From Serripes groenlandicus (Eukaryota > Mollusca > Bivalvia > Cardiida > Cardiidae): 64,000 bases of DNA. The position numbers were made by a program, and so were the translations under genes. The stretch lies in assembly GCA_031761405.1 (NCBI GenBank), contig JASEVX010000013.1:32185035-32249034 (forward strand). The letters run 5' to 3'. Of the stretch, positions 1 through 11,633 are shown piece by piece (position 1 is the first letter of the stretch; each line of letters begins with the position of its first letter). Below the pieces are notes generated by a model. The model had not been told where the DNA came from. It saw only the letters and a program-made list of their open reading frames with translations, and made no database searches.

Positions 1-78
1 CGTACTATATAGTATATTCTTGCAAATAAAAAAATCTCTATATTTTTAATCTATGAAATTTATGTAATTTATTTGGTC

Positions 79-325
79 TGTCACGTGCAAAATAAAGAGA
101 AAAAATACAAAGAAGGTAACTGCAATGATGCTGGCAATAACATCTGTATTTGCTATAAGTTATCTCCCTTATCATCTGGAGTCCATCCCCAATGAACTGA
201 TTCTCCGCATATACTTGATAAATAATGCGACAAATCCTATTATTTATAGCTTTATGGACCTTCGATTTCGGAGGCATGTTATTTCCGTCTTCAAGTATAT
301 GAGCGGTTGTGGATAATCAGACCGG
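79..325 (+). pseudogene. GPCR paralogue fragment (TM6-TM7 relic)
   Basis: This is a broken copy of the receptor at 21626-22960. Nucleotide identity starts at the codons just before TM6 (tctgtcacgtgcaaaataaag) and runs through LAITSVFAISYLPY, then NPIIYSF and LRFRRHVIS. Relative to the intact gene about 55 bases of extracellular loop 3 and adjacent helix are missing, and a stop follows SGCG, about 12 residues before the normal end. Nothing resembling TM1-TM5 is present in the 78 bases to the left, so it is truncated by rearrangement or by the window edge. The homologous 3' flank does not follow directly; it resumes at 2205 after about 1.9 kb of inserted repeats. Expression is unlikely. Confidence 0.8.
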
Positions 326-501
326 AAGGGGAATTCTCTTTTCAAACTGCAGGCAAATATTTGCAGTCAAACCACAACCTTTTGACACGGTGCTATTTTG
401 AGTAGCGGACATTTTGAGTTAATAACGTTCTCCATATATAAAATTTATTTCACTGGTTTTATAATACCGCACGTCAATGGTCGATTATACAAAGGTACGG
501 G

Positions 502-729
502 TTAACCATATACCACACACAAACGCTCTCTGACGCCTCTGCAGCAGAAGACTTATGAAACAGTGTGGCAATAGGAGAAATTGCTCGAAATGAGCAACAT
601 CTCCATTTGCCACATTGGTTTTTACTCTATTCAATAATTATACCATTATATATACAGAGTGTTCATATTTTTGCCTAGATGTTTGCATAGTCATCTGCTA
701 AATACGTGCTATGTGTGGGAAAGGGTCAG
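502..729 (+). mobile_element. TTAA-MITE, diverged full-length copy
   Basis: It keeps the diagnostic order gacgcctctgcagcag, ggagaaattgctc...gagcaa, tttgccacat and the right end gtgggaaagggt. The left TIR is eroded. This family is described under 31217-31446. Confidence 0.7.
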
Positions 730-811
730 ATAACATCCGTCTGTCAATGATACATCATTTAACCCAGTCTCTATGTAATTTCTTCTATCTTACATGACTC
801 TGTCTTTCTTA

Positions 812-872
812 AATGCAGACGTAGTTCAGGCATCTGCAGCAGACGACTTTTGAAACATGTTGGAAAAAGTAA
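812..872 (+). mobile_element. TTAA-MITE fragment
   Basis: Left-arm piece only, recognised by catctgcagcagacgacttttgaaacatgttg. Confidence 0.5.
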
Positions 873-1041
873 ATAAATATTATCATGTCCAGGAAACAGA
901 CCCGAGATTGACACACATAAGCATTCTACGAAGATGACCATTACTAGAACATAATCACGGCATCACGGCTTTAACACTCTTTCCCACATTCATTTTGTAT
1001 ATATATATCTTGTATATTTGTATGATATTATGAAATATATA

Positions 1042-1166
1042 TGTTTTGGTGACTTATAGGCCCATGGGGCCGGGTGTTAATAATAATTGTTAAAGAATAA
1101 ATGTAAACTATAAATGCTTTGTAACACATGTCACAATAATAAACAATTTACTTACTTACTTACTTC
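1042..1166 (+). mobile_element. LINE/SINE 3' tail with TTAC repeats
   Basis: The block gtgacttataggcccatgg is followed by AATAAA-like motifs and ends in (ttac)n. A second copy lies at 19424-19532. The shared end plus simple-repeat tail indicates 5'-truncated retroelement insertions on the + strand; the parent family is not identified. Confidence 0.6.
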
Positions 1167-1358
1167 AGACGCATTTTGACACCTTTGCAGAAGACGACAA
1201 TTATAATCAATGTGACGAAAGATTAAATTGCTCAAAAGGAGCATTTTCTCCTTTCGCCACATCATTTCGCCTTGATTAAGTAACGACGTTTACATTTACA
1301 GACATAGTTCACACACGTCAGTTGTGGACAGTATAATGAAAAGGGACAAAGCACATCC
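1160..1358 (+). mobile_element. TTAA-MITE, heavily diverged copy
   Basis: Contains cagacgcattttgacacc, a short internal hairpin around aaattgctcaaaaggagca, and an eroded right end (gaaaaggga). Confidence 0.5.
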
Positions 1359-1539
1359 GCCTGCCAAAGACATGAACATATTATGTAACCCAATCTCTAT
1401 ATAATTTCATCTATCTGTTATTGCCGACTTTTCACGGGGCTAAACACACATGAGCCGTGTCTAGCGAGTTTGACTCTTAATGTATCTGCACAGTCTCACT
1501 AGTGTCTTCACTTTTGGTCAAAATGTTATATAGACATTA

Positions 1540-1712
1540 AACCTTTTCCACATACAACACATCTGTAGCTGACGACTTTGAAAGCATGTGGTGAAAACAT
1601 TCGAAAATCTCTTTCTATAAATGATTAGTTTTAGAATACAGTTGCAAACATTGTGGAAAATAGTGACAAAACGTTTTCAAAAGTCGTTTGCTGAAGAGGC
1701 TTCAGATAGATC
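1540..1712 (+). mobile_element. TTAA-MITE, diverged copy
   Basis: Contains ccttttccacatacaac, gctgacgactttgaaag, aacattgtgg and the right-arm gtcgtttgctgaagaggc. Terminal TTAA motifs are lost. Confidence 0.6.
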
Positions 1713-2204
1713 GGAAGAATGATTCCACGTCGGAGTGTCAATAAGGCCACACGTCCCCTGACGCGGTTCATGTTAAAGTAGAAATAGATCGTATGTGCCT
1801 AGGCATGAGCAAAAGTGTAATCAATTATAATTATAACTATGGCGTTCGGTAATCAGGATCAACCTGAGAAACGTCTCGTAAATTTAGGGTTGAGTCCGTC
1901 GATTGTTTGTTTTGAATGTTAACTGTCTGATCGAACTGTGCGTCCTCACAGGCTGATCTGAACCTTTGATTTTGGATCGATGTGTTTTCGTTAGGATGGA
2001 GTCTTTTTGCGGTGTTTTGCATTATATCCACTTTAAAATAATTTTTTGTATTAAACCCTTATCATTATTCGTAAAAACTATAGTTGTTTTCGTAGAAATA
2101 TGAGAATGACAAATATGAACTGACTGATCGTACTGTGCGTCGACACGTATCTAAGCATGTGTTAAGCACCGAGATGTAGCCCGAAGTAGACAAACAGACA
2201 CACA

Positions 2205-2640
2205 ATGCAGTTATTAACTAACACATATATTTTATGTCGTGCTCCAGAAAATATTTAGATAAGACTACCAAACTAATAAAGAATTGTGCATATTCTTTAA
2301 CAGACATTTAACACATATTTTTTTCCTCTTTACCAGATTTGTTTTGTTTGTTTGTATAGTGCTTTACACCGCTTACAACACTATTTCAGTTATATCACGG
2401 AGTTTCCTAGGTACGTTACCAGTAGTGATGTACAACTGGTCAATTTACCCTGACACCAGCGAGTCAGTCGTAATGCTAACCCCACAATCCTGAGTACCAA
2501 TCATGGAAATAATAAATCTAGATCGTGACATATATACTCGTATAAGGCATAAGTGTAAACAACTAAATTTAAAGACATAGCCTTACTAAAATTTAGACAT
2601 AATGAATCTAAATGCGGTGTCCGGCCATAAGATAATAACG
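2205..2640. repeat. GPCR 3'-flank paralogue with single-unit SINE-B
   Basis: This aligns with the flank beginning at 22955 (actaacacacatatttcat...cgtgctc). It contains a minus-strand SINE-B body: gctttacaccgcttacaac, ttatatcacggagtttcct, then one unit actggtcaatttaccctgac...ccacaatcctgag. The last part (gtgacatatatactcgtat...aaagacatagcct) reappears at 28728-28770, on the far side of the big minisatellite. This copy therefore preserves the unexpanded arrangement. Confidence 0.75.
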
Positions 2641-3167
2641 TCAGACCATCTCCGATAATGAATATGCATATCACTAATTTGTGTGATTTCTATTAAAATG
2701 CTATCTATCATCGCTTTTATACGGCAGTTCTAAAGGGGAACATATTTCAAAATTGGATCGCAGAATAATACAGAAACCCAAATTTCAAAAATAAAGATAC
2801 AGGAACATTTATTCATGTGGAATTAAGCGTGTATACATCTCGATCAATAGTATTGTCATCGCGTGCACGTGTCAGAGTCGTCAGTCAAAGTGTATACATA
2901 ATAATTGTAACAGACCATTACAGTGTGTGAAAATGAGAGATTGAATGATATATATAATTGCTCTCTTTTATCAAGAGTCATCTGATTATATTTTAGGTTT
3001 TTTTGTGTTCATCACTTTTGCTTGTCTGTGATTGGCTGTAATATTTTGTTCATAACCTCATGAATAAAAAAATTAACATTGGCGAGGTGCTGTATTATGG
3101 AAAATAAAGTTGTAACATACTATTATGTTTTATTACTCACTGAAATAGTCATATTAATGCTAAAATA

Positions 3168-3333
3168 TAAGGAATGGAGCGGGTTTTTTCGTTTTCATGG
3201 GGGTATGAACAAAAAAACCTGATCACACCTGATCACACATTCTATGAAACCGCTTCGCGATTTCATAGAGAGTGATCAGGTTTTTTTGTTCATACCCCCA
3301 TGAAAACGAAAAAAAAAAGCTCTCCATTCCTTA
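3168..3333. mobile_element. fold-back (long inverted repeat) element
   Basis: Two arms of about 60 bases are near-perfect reverse complements. The left begins taaggaatggagc and carries tttcatgggggtatgaac and cctgatcac; the right carries gtgatcagg, gttcataccccca and ends tccattcctta. The centre folds again (tctatgaaaccgc...gatttcataga). Such a hairpin-only element is a non-autonomous MITE or fold-back transposon. No clear target duplication is seen. Confidence 0.75.
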
Positions 3334-3737
3334 ACAGAGGCGACAAAGTCATCCACATCTAGGAAATGGTTAATTTATTTGGTACATCCCAGTTATAAAC
3401 TGTATTTAAAAAACAATACTGAGTAGTATCCAATTCCACCAACCTTACTTAGGGTTAAGTGATACTTAAATACTTTAAAGCATATTTTATCATTTCTGAT
3501 ACCCTAATACAATACGAAAAGATTGGATTTCTTAACAAGTATTATAAGTCAGAAAGGTAACTACATGTATTTGTATGTCAACTTAGTCATTTACTTAAAT
3601 ACATTCCACCATTCATGTTTTACACAAAAATAGAGAAACAAAAATGATTTGATAAACTTGTTAGTACTTAAGTATGACTTGGCGATAAGTAAAGTTGGTG
3701 GAATTGGACACAGGACGCTTCCTCAGATAGTTAGAAA

Positions 3738-3816
3738 TCCGCCGTGTCCGAATGGTTTCAGTGTGTCGACGATTAGGAACCGGGCGTCCCGGGTTCGACC
3801 CACAGTCGCGGCGGTC
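3738..3816 (+). repeat. tRNA-like SINE head
   Basis: ccgccgtgtccgaatgg resembles an A box and gggttcgaccc a B box. The six terminal bases ccgccg pair with cggcgg at the end. T-arm and anticodon pairing are poor, so a SINE head or tRNA pseudogene is more likely than a working tRNA. Confidence 0.4.
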
Positions 3817-3959
3817 ATGTTGGAGTAATTGATATGTGAATAAATAAGATCATTTTCGAGCTCCATTGTCCAATCTTTTTAAGCGTCCACAGTTAAATGA
3901 TTATCACAAAGTATGCACTGTTTGAATGGTGGTGTATGCCTTTTTAATATTACATCTTG

Positions 3960-4100
3960 TTTCCGCGGTAAATAACCAGCACTAGTTACCTATGTTTTAC
4001 CTTGACACCGAGGTATCAGTCGTTGGTATGACCCGACCGGTGATCAAACCCTGGTCTACTGCTCCCAAGCGGACGCTTTACCTCGGAATTACTAAATAAA
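3960..4100 (-). mobile_element. SINE-B fragment
   Basis: Shares ccttgacaccgaggtatcagtcg, ggtatgaccc and the B-box complement gatcaaaccctgg with the dispersed SINE-B copies in this window. Confidence 0.5.
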
Positions 4101-4392
4101 TTAACCATTTCCCCGATGCGGATGACTTTCCAACCAAAAATAAATGTATTTCGTAAACATTGATATGTGACACATTTATTCATAAACCCCCAATCAACGA
4201 TAGTTTTACCCTGATGTATGAACATTTTATTTATACATGTGACGACACCTCTTATATATGTCACGGTATTATCATAACATGTGAGTCAACATTATGTGTG
4301 GTAGTTTCCCCTTGAGATGTGAGCCATTTATTCATACATACGACGACTTTTTCAAACATATGACGGCAGTTCTAATACATGTGAAGGTTTCA

Positions 4393-4496
4393 TCAATATG
4401 TGTGACAGAATAGTCATTCAATATGTGTGACAGAATAGTCATTCAATATGTGTGACAGAATAGTCATTCATTATGTGTGACAGAATAGTCATTCCA
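4393..4496. repeat. 25-bp tandem repeat, about 4 copies
   Basis: The unit atgtgtgacagaatagtcat is repeated at 25-base spacing with almost no divergence. It is flanked by looser atgtgtgac-like copies. Confidence 0.85.
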
Positions 4497-4659
4497 TGTG
4501 GTGGAGTCAACATTGTGTGAGTGGCAGGTTTACCTTGATATGTGACCAGTATTTGACCTCATGTTGAGTAGGAAACCCTTACAAGTAACTAAGAAATTTC
4601 CAGAGCCCGGGCCCCTGGATTGACAGTCCAGCGTGTTAACCACTGGATCACCTGGCCAT

Positions 4660-5320
4660 TCGTGTGTATCCAAAGATAGAATTAGCCGAAAGGTTTCTTA
4701 TATACATCCAACGTTCAGACGTAATGAACATTTGGCCACACGTAATAACAAAATCATTGCACAGAACGTTATATACCTTATTTGATTGTGATGACAGTGT
4801 CTTTAAAGAGAACGATACTTCTACAGAAAAGGCAGACAATTCAAACTCAGTTGAGTCCAAGATGGCGTCAAAAAAACAAACGAGTAGTACATCCCAAGGT
4901 TCTTTGGATTCTAAATTAGACACGATCATCAACGTAATGAAATAACGGATATGAAAAGTAGTCAAGATAGTATGAAACGTATGTTTGAGTCAAAGTTGGA
5001 CAAATTAAAAAGTTGACTTGATGGCTAATGTTGATACCAAGATTCGGGCCTTACGGGATGAACTATCTATTGACCTCAGCAGAAAGACAAATCGCATAGA
5101 ACAGGTACTGACAACTGTTCAGTGTTTACATGATCGCAACTTCTCTAACGAAAATGACTTGTCCTACGAAAATAACTTCTCTAACGAAAATGACTTGTCC
5201 TACAAAAGTAACTCTTCTAACGAAAATAACTTCTCTATAGAAAATGACTTGTCCTACGAAACATTGCGTACAACTAATTACACCATTTTTCGTTTTGAAT
5301 TTGTCTTAATGTGTTCCTGA
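4660..5320 (+). pseudogene. LINE ORF1-like relic (coiled coil)
   Basis: Two open stretches, in frames broken by stops near 4943 and 5015, encode a basic low-complexity start (KMASKKQTSSTSQG) followed by a heptad-rich segment (SLDSKLDTIINVMK, MFESKLDKLKS, then VDTKIRALRDEL and TNRIEQVLTTVQ). This arrangement resembles ORF1 proteins of L1-like elements. The 3' part carries a 36-bp tandem repeat encoding NFSNENDLSYE-like units (5140-5260). It lies directly upstream of an endonuclease C-terminal piece (5532-5983), the order expected of a LINE with a large internal deletion. It could instead be an unrelated coiled-coil gene, which I consider less likely. Confidence 0.45.
5140..5260 (+). repeat. 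36-bp tandem repeat
   Basis: aacttctctaacgaaaatga alternates with cttgtcctacgaaaat about three times. The unit is a multiple of three and stays open in the coiled-coil frame. Confidence 0.8.
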
Positions 5321-5531
5321 AATTATTACAGAATAAAGAAAATACTTATTTCCGAATACATAGAGTCCCGATTGTGGTTTGTAATTTCAAGATGCTCATT
5401 GGCGCTGAAAGAGTTACAACCAACATAAACTTCACCCCAGTAGCAAACGCTCGTCTAATATACGCACAGCGAATGAGTTTGGTATGATTTTAATGCGATT
5501 ACTATAAACGTACCGAGTAAAGGGTTACGCA

Positions 5532-5983
5532 ATGGGTTTAGCCTAGTAGATTACCACATTGTTTCATCAGAGTTGTTTCCCTTTATATCATATTTTAACA
5601 TAGAAGATAAAGACGATTCAGATCACTTTCCTCTTGTTGCCTTTCTGCATTTTAAATTGAAAACATCGAATGTTGAATCTTCTCCACAGTCTGAGGATAC
5701 ACTACTTGAGGAATATGAACACTACAGATGGCGTGAATGTATGAAGAAAAACTTTATTGCAAATTTCGTTGAAAATTTACAGTCTGTCATAGATACACTT
5801 ATACCTTCAATTGATAGTAATGTAAATGATGCCGTTTCTATGATTCTAAACGTATATAAGACTTCTGCAACTAAGATGAAAGCTAAAAGTGATGAGGTTA
5901 GAAATGTTGAAGTTAGAAGTATGGAAGTCAGAAGTATTGAAGTAAGACGTCCCTCCATGGCTTCCATACATATCCATGCTTGA
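5532..5983 (+). pseudogene. LINE endonuclease C-terminus and linker relic
   Basis: The frame reads FSLVDYHIVSSELFPF, then an SDHFPL motif about 20 residues on. An SDH-x-P motif near the end of the domain is diagnostic of APE-type LINE endonucleases. It is followed by a helical linker (EYEHYRWRECMKKNF...) as seen between endonuclease and reverse transcriptase. The frame degenerates into a short repeat (SMEVRSIEVR) and stops at 5983, and no RT follows. The catalytic N-terminal part of the domain is absent. It may belong to the same LINE family as 13506-15745, whose copy starts in the RT region. Confidence 0.65.
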
Positions 5984-5989
5984 GCTGTG

Positions 5990-7374
5990 AATATCTATAC
6001 TTTAGGAGTTAATGGACCAAATACGGATGTTGATGTCACGATTGAAGGAAATATATGATGTAGTATCAGTGTGTTAAGTGTTGCGCAGATAGATAGGACT
6101 TACCACTTTTACGCTTTAATGACACTGATCTGTTTACCATTTGCAAATGAAATGTGACAAAAGAATAAATTACCCATTAAAGTGTAATCATACCTTGAAA
6201 TAACGTCGTTGTAGACGTCAATACCTATGTTTTGGTGACAAAAACGGTGAGGTTAAAGAAATCACTACTACTGTCTTATTTGAATTGGTTTTCAAACACC
6301 AATAACACCGAATTATAGAGAATAAAGTTACATTTGTCATGATATAAATGACATGTATCTGCAATGACGATTTAGATAACAACACTCGATTTATAATCGC
6401 TGGAGTAATTGCAAAGTAATTACATGATTTTTAATTTACTTAATTTTTACCTGAGAGATATATTTAGAAGTGCAAGTCATTACGATCACTCTTTCTAATA
6501 CAAGTTATCAGAATTTCAAGAAAATCAGTAGAGCCTATCTTTAGTAAATCAGAATACCGTCTTATCGATGTCGCGCGTCAGAACGCACATTGCGATATTT
6601 GAGCTGAAACGCAGTTATCTGAATTCAAATTGACAACCTGTTATTTAAAACAATAATCATCAATTTTATGGTGTCATGAAATATATTCCCTTCTCAAAAT
6701 GGATATTTTAATTTATTTCTTCCTAAATTTTATTGTATTGCACTTTATACCACAGACGTAGATACAGTATATAAATAGACATAAAACAGGATATAGGATA
6801 ATCATACTTGTAAATCTGTTTACACAATTATTTATATACGGGTGTTGATCCAAAAGGACCTTCTTAATAAATCCTGTATAAGTTAATACATATTTAGGAA
6901 ATGATTACCATATTTATATTTGTTTTGGCGATCATTTTCTGTATCTTCTCTTTGAGTATATGTGAAGTATAAACAGCTTAAATTATGGCGAATTTATATT
7001 TCTATTAGTGTCATAAGTTTAGTTATAAATCGTTTCCATAGAAGCGAGTTGAGGCACAGGCGGGCCACAGCGTAATTTTAAAAGAAAGTACATGTACCAG
7101 TTTAAGCTGTTTATATTTCACATATACACAAACAGAAGATACCGAAAATGTGCATGACATTAATTTGTTGTTATTTTGTTCTAATTTCAAAGGTTTAATC
7201 TTTTTCCATAATAACCATCAAAATAGTAAAGTTGTTTAGCGACGAGAAAATCTTCCTCTTGAACGTTACGTACAAATTGACGTCAAATGAACACTTGAAA
7301 AATGATAAACAGTAAAATTATATCACAACGTAGACAATCAAAGCACTGAAAGTGCTTATTGGGGTGGTGCGATA
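5990..7374. other. AT-rich intergenic stretch, nothing recognised
   Basis: No coding potential or clear repeat stands out. The phrase cttaaattatg...ttataaatc (6979-7030) and tttaagctgtttatatttca (7101-7120) are short inverted echoes of one another. Confidence 0.5.
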
Positions 7375-7655
7375 CGTTTGATTGATTGGGGTTTAACACT
7401 CTATATTATAGTAAATTCACAACTGCCACTTCATCTCCCAAGGCTTAATCACAGGTTTCCTGGCTTAATCACACGTTTTTCCAAGCCAATGGCTGCTTTT
7501 CCTTATAGATCGTTATTCCATTGGTAGAAGATAATGATGCGGTGTCGGATTGACTTCGTCAATTGTCCAAAATAATGTTGGCCACGCTAGGATTTGACCA
7601 CAAAAACCCCGGATTTACAGCTAGAGTCACTACTGACTGAGATAGAAAACATAGG
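7375..7655 (-). mobile_element. SINE-A copy
   Basis: On the minus strand it runs from a degenerate tRNA-like head (complement of ggatttgaccacaaaaaccccgg) to the family's 3' end, seen on + as gattgattggggtttaacac. The middle carries gtttcctgg, aatggctgcttttcc and attggtagaagataatgatg, all shared with copies at 12250 and 40358. Confidence 0.7.
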
Positions 7656-7794
7656 TGTTTTAGCAAAATACAAAGGGATTTTTAGATTAGGTTTAAACTA
7701 ATTAATTTTACATCTATTGCGAAACAAACTTTCAGCTAATATTACTGACGCTCGATGTCGACTTCCTATAGCACTAACCAGTACGCGCGCTGTT

Positions 7795-7905
7795 AGTCTT
7801 GAGAAAATTTGTCTTTGGTATGACACGGCCAGGTATCAAACCAGCAACCTCGCGCAACATAGCTGGACACTCTACCACTACAACACCGAGGCGGTCTTCG
7901 TGAAC
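7795..7905 (-). mobile_element. SINE-B tRNA-like head
   Basis: tttggtatgacacggccagg with the B-box complement tatcaaaccagcaacc and an acceptor-side tctaccactacaac. Body not traceable. Confidence 0.45.
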
Positions 7906-8276
7906 AGTATATCCAGATTGGCATTACCATATGGGAAAGCGGTGACGTCACTTTCAAGGGGTTAAAGGGTACTTTGTAAAAGACATTAAGGACGATTTGG
8001 GAGCCCATTTTTCCTATTTATTCCTTTTAGTACCCAGGCCAGGGACGAAGACAGTACAATTTAAAAATAAAGCATGAAGAATATATTTGCTCTTCCAGTT
8101 TTCGTGTGCAGTGGGCTTTTGTCCTCTTCGTATAAGGAGATGTATCTATTTAATTGAACTTTAAGTTTTTGAAAACTGTAGGGGTGTATACTAGGTATCC
8201 CCTAGTATATTAAAGTATATCTTCTATACGTCAAATTCTAATTTAGATGACTTCTAAAATGCATGAAAATGTAAAA

Positions 8277-9420
8277 GAATATGTCAGCGCGGACGCGAGC
8301 TAAAGCCCCAGTCGTTAAATAATTAAGCAATAGTTAAATATGTAAGGGCGCGGACGCGATCGTTAGCACCCTTAAGTAAATACCTTTGGGGAAAAGGAAG
8401 CAAAAATAGATAAATTGCACTGAATTTAACCTGTTAAAAATGTACAAAAAAGATGTTGTAGATGACATCTATATCTTGTCTGTCATCTGACAATCCAAAA
8501 GAAAGCACTCCAGTGCTATAAATGTAGAGGTCTGGAGGGCTTTGGCCATAAAAAGTAAATTACTTATATCCATTTGGCCTCCAGATCTCAGTATGGCACA
8601 GGAGAGCGTTTTCCTTGCCTCTCCACGGACCCTGCAATGCAACAAAAACTGCTCTGTGGTGGCAGCGACAGCACACTTGGAACATACTTTTGGTTGTCCC
8701 AGTATGTACTATCCCCTACTCCCCGGTAGCAATTTGCAGTTCAGCCCCAGTCTAGTCACACATCTATCCACCTTTTGACAAGATGAGTATTTATGAGGCT
8801 GAGCGAAACTAGCTCCGTGATGTGAAATGGGCTGACTGTGCTTTGATTCAGCCAGTCTCTTGGTCCGCTTAGGTTTATTTTAGTTTTCCTAATCAAGGAG
8901 TATATTTCCGATGCCGCCAGGGAAACCTTGTCACTGACAGAGCTTCTCAGTTCGTCCTTTGCCGCCCTATCCGTTAACTCATTTTCCGGTAAGTCAAGAT
9001 GTGCTGGAACCCACACACATTTTCCATGTAATTCGTTTACTATGCACTGATCATGAATGGAGATGATCTTTCCTCTACGATCAGGCATTGAGTTGCTTTT
9101 TCTTTGGTTAATGGATCGTAAGGCAGATAATGAGTCACAAAGTATAGCAACTTATTTTGGTTTGTTAACAACGTTCCAATTCGGCAGCATAAATGAATAA
9201 CTTTTAGTGAAAGTAACATTTTTGGATGGTATAACCATTACTGCCGCAAATGTCTGATTTGGGTCTTTACTTCCATCCGTATGCATTTTTTAAATGCTCA
9301 GCATAGTTTGAGGAGATATGACCATTTGTGATTTCTAACATTTTGCTGAGAAGAACTGCAAATTTGTCGTATATTGAGATAAGCGTTGAAACATCGGTTC
9401 TACCTTTCGAGTGGTAAATC
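8277..9420 (-). pseudogene. LINE 3' fragment with RNase H domain
   Basis: Read on the minus strand, the frame includes CDSLSALRSI (an RNase H acidic-residue region), then KCVWVPAHLDLPENELTDRA, matching the late RNase H motif in which the final D is catalytic. In another frame, left of 8760, it continues to a zinc-knuckle-like CSKCAVAATTEQFLLHC. Domain order RNase H then Cys/His knuckle is that of I/Jockey-type LINE ORF2 C-termini. At least one frameshift separates the two parts (near 8756). The downstream stretch (8277-8400), with repeated gcgcggacgcga, may be the element's 3'UTR. No RT is left upstream, so the copy is 5'-truncated and dead. Confidence 0.7.
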
Positions 9421-10495
9421 GTAACATGTTAAGGTTTACACTACTCCGAGAAATTCATGTTAGCTTTGAGGGCAGTTGTCGAGGCAACCGCCCCAAAAAT
9501 TCAGTCGTGTTAACCATAATTCAAGCAGTCACTAGAGATGTAAACATACACTTGTTTTGATTGGAGGGGAACATCAATAGCAAACTAATGTCACTTACAA
9601 AGAGCCAGTTCTGACGTTGAAAGGAACAGTGTGAGTGTCGTTTTTCCCCATACTAATTATCATTAGTTTCACATCAAATGCTACGCATTTCGGTGAACAA
9701 ATGTTATGGCATGTCTTCAAGCAATGGCGTCTGGGAAGGTTGATGCATCAATTGAGTTGATGTAACTGTTGTTAAAATATTTATTCACGTTTTCAAACCT
9801 ACTCGTTTCCCTTTAAATGGCGACGTCAGAGTGACGTTCCTACAGTGTTCCACCTCCATTGTCTCCCAGAAATGTGATTTGTTAACTGATTATTCCAATG
9901 TGTGTCATGAACGTAAGTCTTGTAAGAGGATTGATGACTTTTGAAAAAAATAAGGTTTATTTTCTACAAGTTTGATTTGTGTCGAAATTATAACAAAACT
10001 CCTATTACTTCTGGATAGCCCTCGTGTATAATGACTTATCTATTTTGCTGTGTAACTGTTGTATACCTGAAATGTAGTTATCTTTGCATGAATAAGTTTT
10101 CAACACGTCAATACTCATTAATTCACGAATGTTTTATATGGGTGCGTTACGTATGCACAATTCTAACGATAGGACATATTGATATTGTTGAAAATATCTG
10201 GCTATCTCGTAAAAAATGCAACCTTCGGCGTTATATTGTATATTTTTCTGTTGCAAATCGTTTTCTGATAATTTATCCGGTATAATGTTTTAGTTTGTTT
10301 GCGGGAGGTATTTACTTTAGTATTGTCATGCTGTTGCGCTATTTAATAGATGTTAAACGGTTTCAAATGAAGATCTATATCGGCACGGTCTCCCTGCATC
10401 GTTTTGTAACAACCCGATATGTCCGCTCATGTGCTGTTACATCGTTGCATGCATTGTAAAGTTAAAAGTTTGTGATTAATATAAGAGAAACTAAA
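9421..10495. other. intergenic, nothing recognised
   Basis: A frame at 10031-10285 is open, but its Cys/Tyr-rich product has no recognisable domain and no supporting splice or promoter context. I treat it as chance. Confidence 0.45.
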
Positions 10496-10499
10496 TACC

Positions 10500-10715
10500 A
10501 ATGAATTACTATGCAACACAGTATCAATCATTACTATGAAACAAACTTTTAAACAATTACTATGCGCACACAAATATCAATCAATTACTATGCACAAATA
10601 TATCAATCAATTACTATGAACCAAACTATCAAACAATTACTATGCACACAAATATCAATCAATTACTATGCACAAACATATCAATCAATTACTATGAACC
10701 AAACTATCAATCAAA
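10500..10715. repeat. about 26-bp tandem array (caatcaattactatg)
   Basis: About eight irregular copies of caatcaattactatg followed by cacacaaatat or aaccaaactat alternate, suggesting an expanded two-variant repeat. Confidence 0.85.
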
Positions 10716-10719
10716 CTGG

Positions 10720-11630
10720 CATTTTGTCGAGATTGGGATAATGGTATTCTTTAAAACGTGACAAAACCAAAAAAATGACAAATGAAATGTTTAATAATAA
10801 TAAAATAAACAAGTCAGTTAATATATTTAAAAATCCAAGTATTCTTTTATTGTATTTTTAATGTATTTACTATACAAATTGCAATACCGTAGCTACTTTG
10901 AATCTTTAAAGAGAAGCAAATAAATACAACCTACCATTATTTATTAAGGGGTAGCTTACTTAAAAGATTGAAATTTATAGTTGTAATTCAAACATGTGTG
11001 TTCAAATTATTACCCTGGATGCGTATCTAGCTATAATTCTACAATGTACGTTCCGAAGCGCGACAGACGTTTAACATAATTGTGATTTATTTAAAAACGG
11101 CTCGATAGATATACTTCAAATTTAGGCAAATTGTAGACGAACATGTGCCCAGAAAGTGATTGCGGTTTCATTAACAATACTATACTTGTTGCAAAAAATA
11201 TTCTTTGTCATCAAAAACGACATTATTTCAAAGGTATGATTCAACCTTAAGAACAATTTATCTTTTTGCCGAAATGTTTTCATAAGTCGTATACTTGAGA
11301 TACGTCAACTGGTGGGAAAAGGATAAATTTAGAAAATAGCGGATTGAACGTGTTGTCAGGTAAGGAAGAAGTGCTCTAACTGAGCAGCATACAAGTTTCC
11401 AAAAACCGTCTGCAAGAGATGCGTCAACAGTCGGCTGTATCAGGTAAAAGTCACGCGAACCCGCTTCATCAAAATGTTGTATTTGTCATGGGAAAAATTC
11501 ATCAAAGCTGAGCCCTGATGCACAATTTAACCCAAACACGACTAATTATCAATGCTGCACGTATGTGGTTTCGATGGAGTTTCACACGTCTAAACCGTCA
11601 TAGCAGCATGCATGCATGTAATACCAATTA
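10720..11630. other. AT-rich intergenic, nothing recognised
   Basis: I see no ORF with domain features and no repeat shared with other parts of the window. Confidence 0.4.
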
Positions 11631-11633
11631 AGG

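Larger units (their letters stand above)
330..2200. other. repeat-filled insertion in GPCR paralogue flank
   Basis: This stretch separates the GPCR relic from its homologous 3' flank. It holds diverged TTAA-MITE copies (about 502-729, 812-872, 1160-1358, 1540-1712) and a LINE-type 3' tail (1042-1166). I see no coding exon in it. Confidence 0.6.

Noticed and set aside
5722..5967. Minus-strand ORF of 81 codons with a TSILLTSILL repeat.
   Set aside because: Antisense shadow of the LINE endonuclease relic.
10031..10285. Open frame of 84 codons in low-repeat sequence.
   Set aside because: No recognisable domain, splice context or promoter; expected by chance in AT-rich DNA of this length.
10500..10715. 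Regular repeats checked as a CRISPR-like array.
   Set aside because: There are no unique spacers of constant size, and the sequence is clearly eukaryotic. It is a simple tandem repeat.
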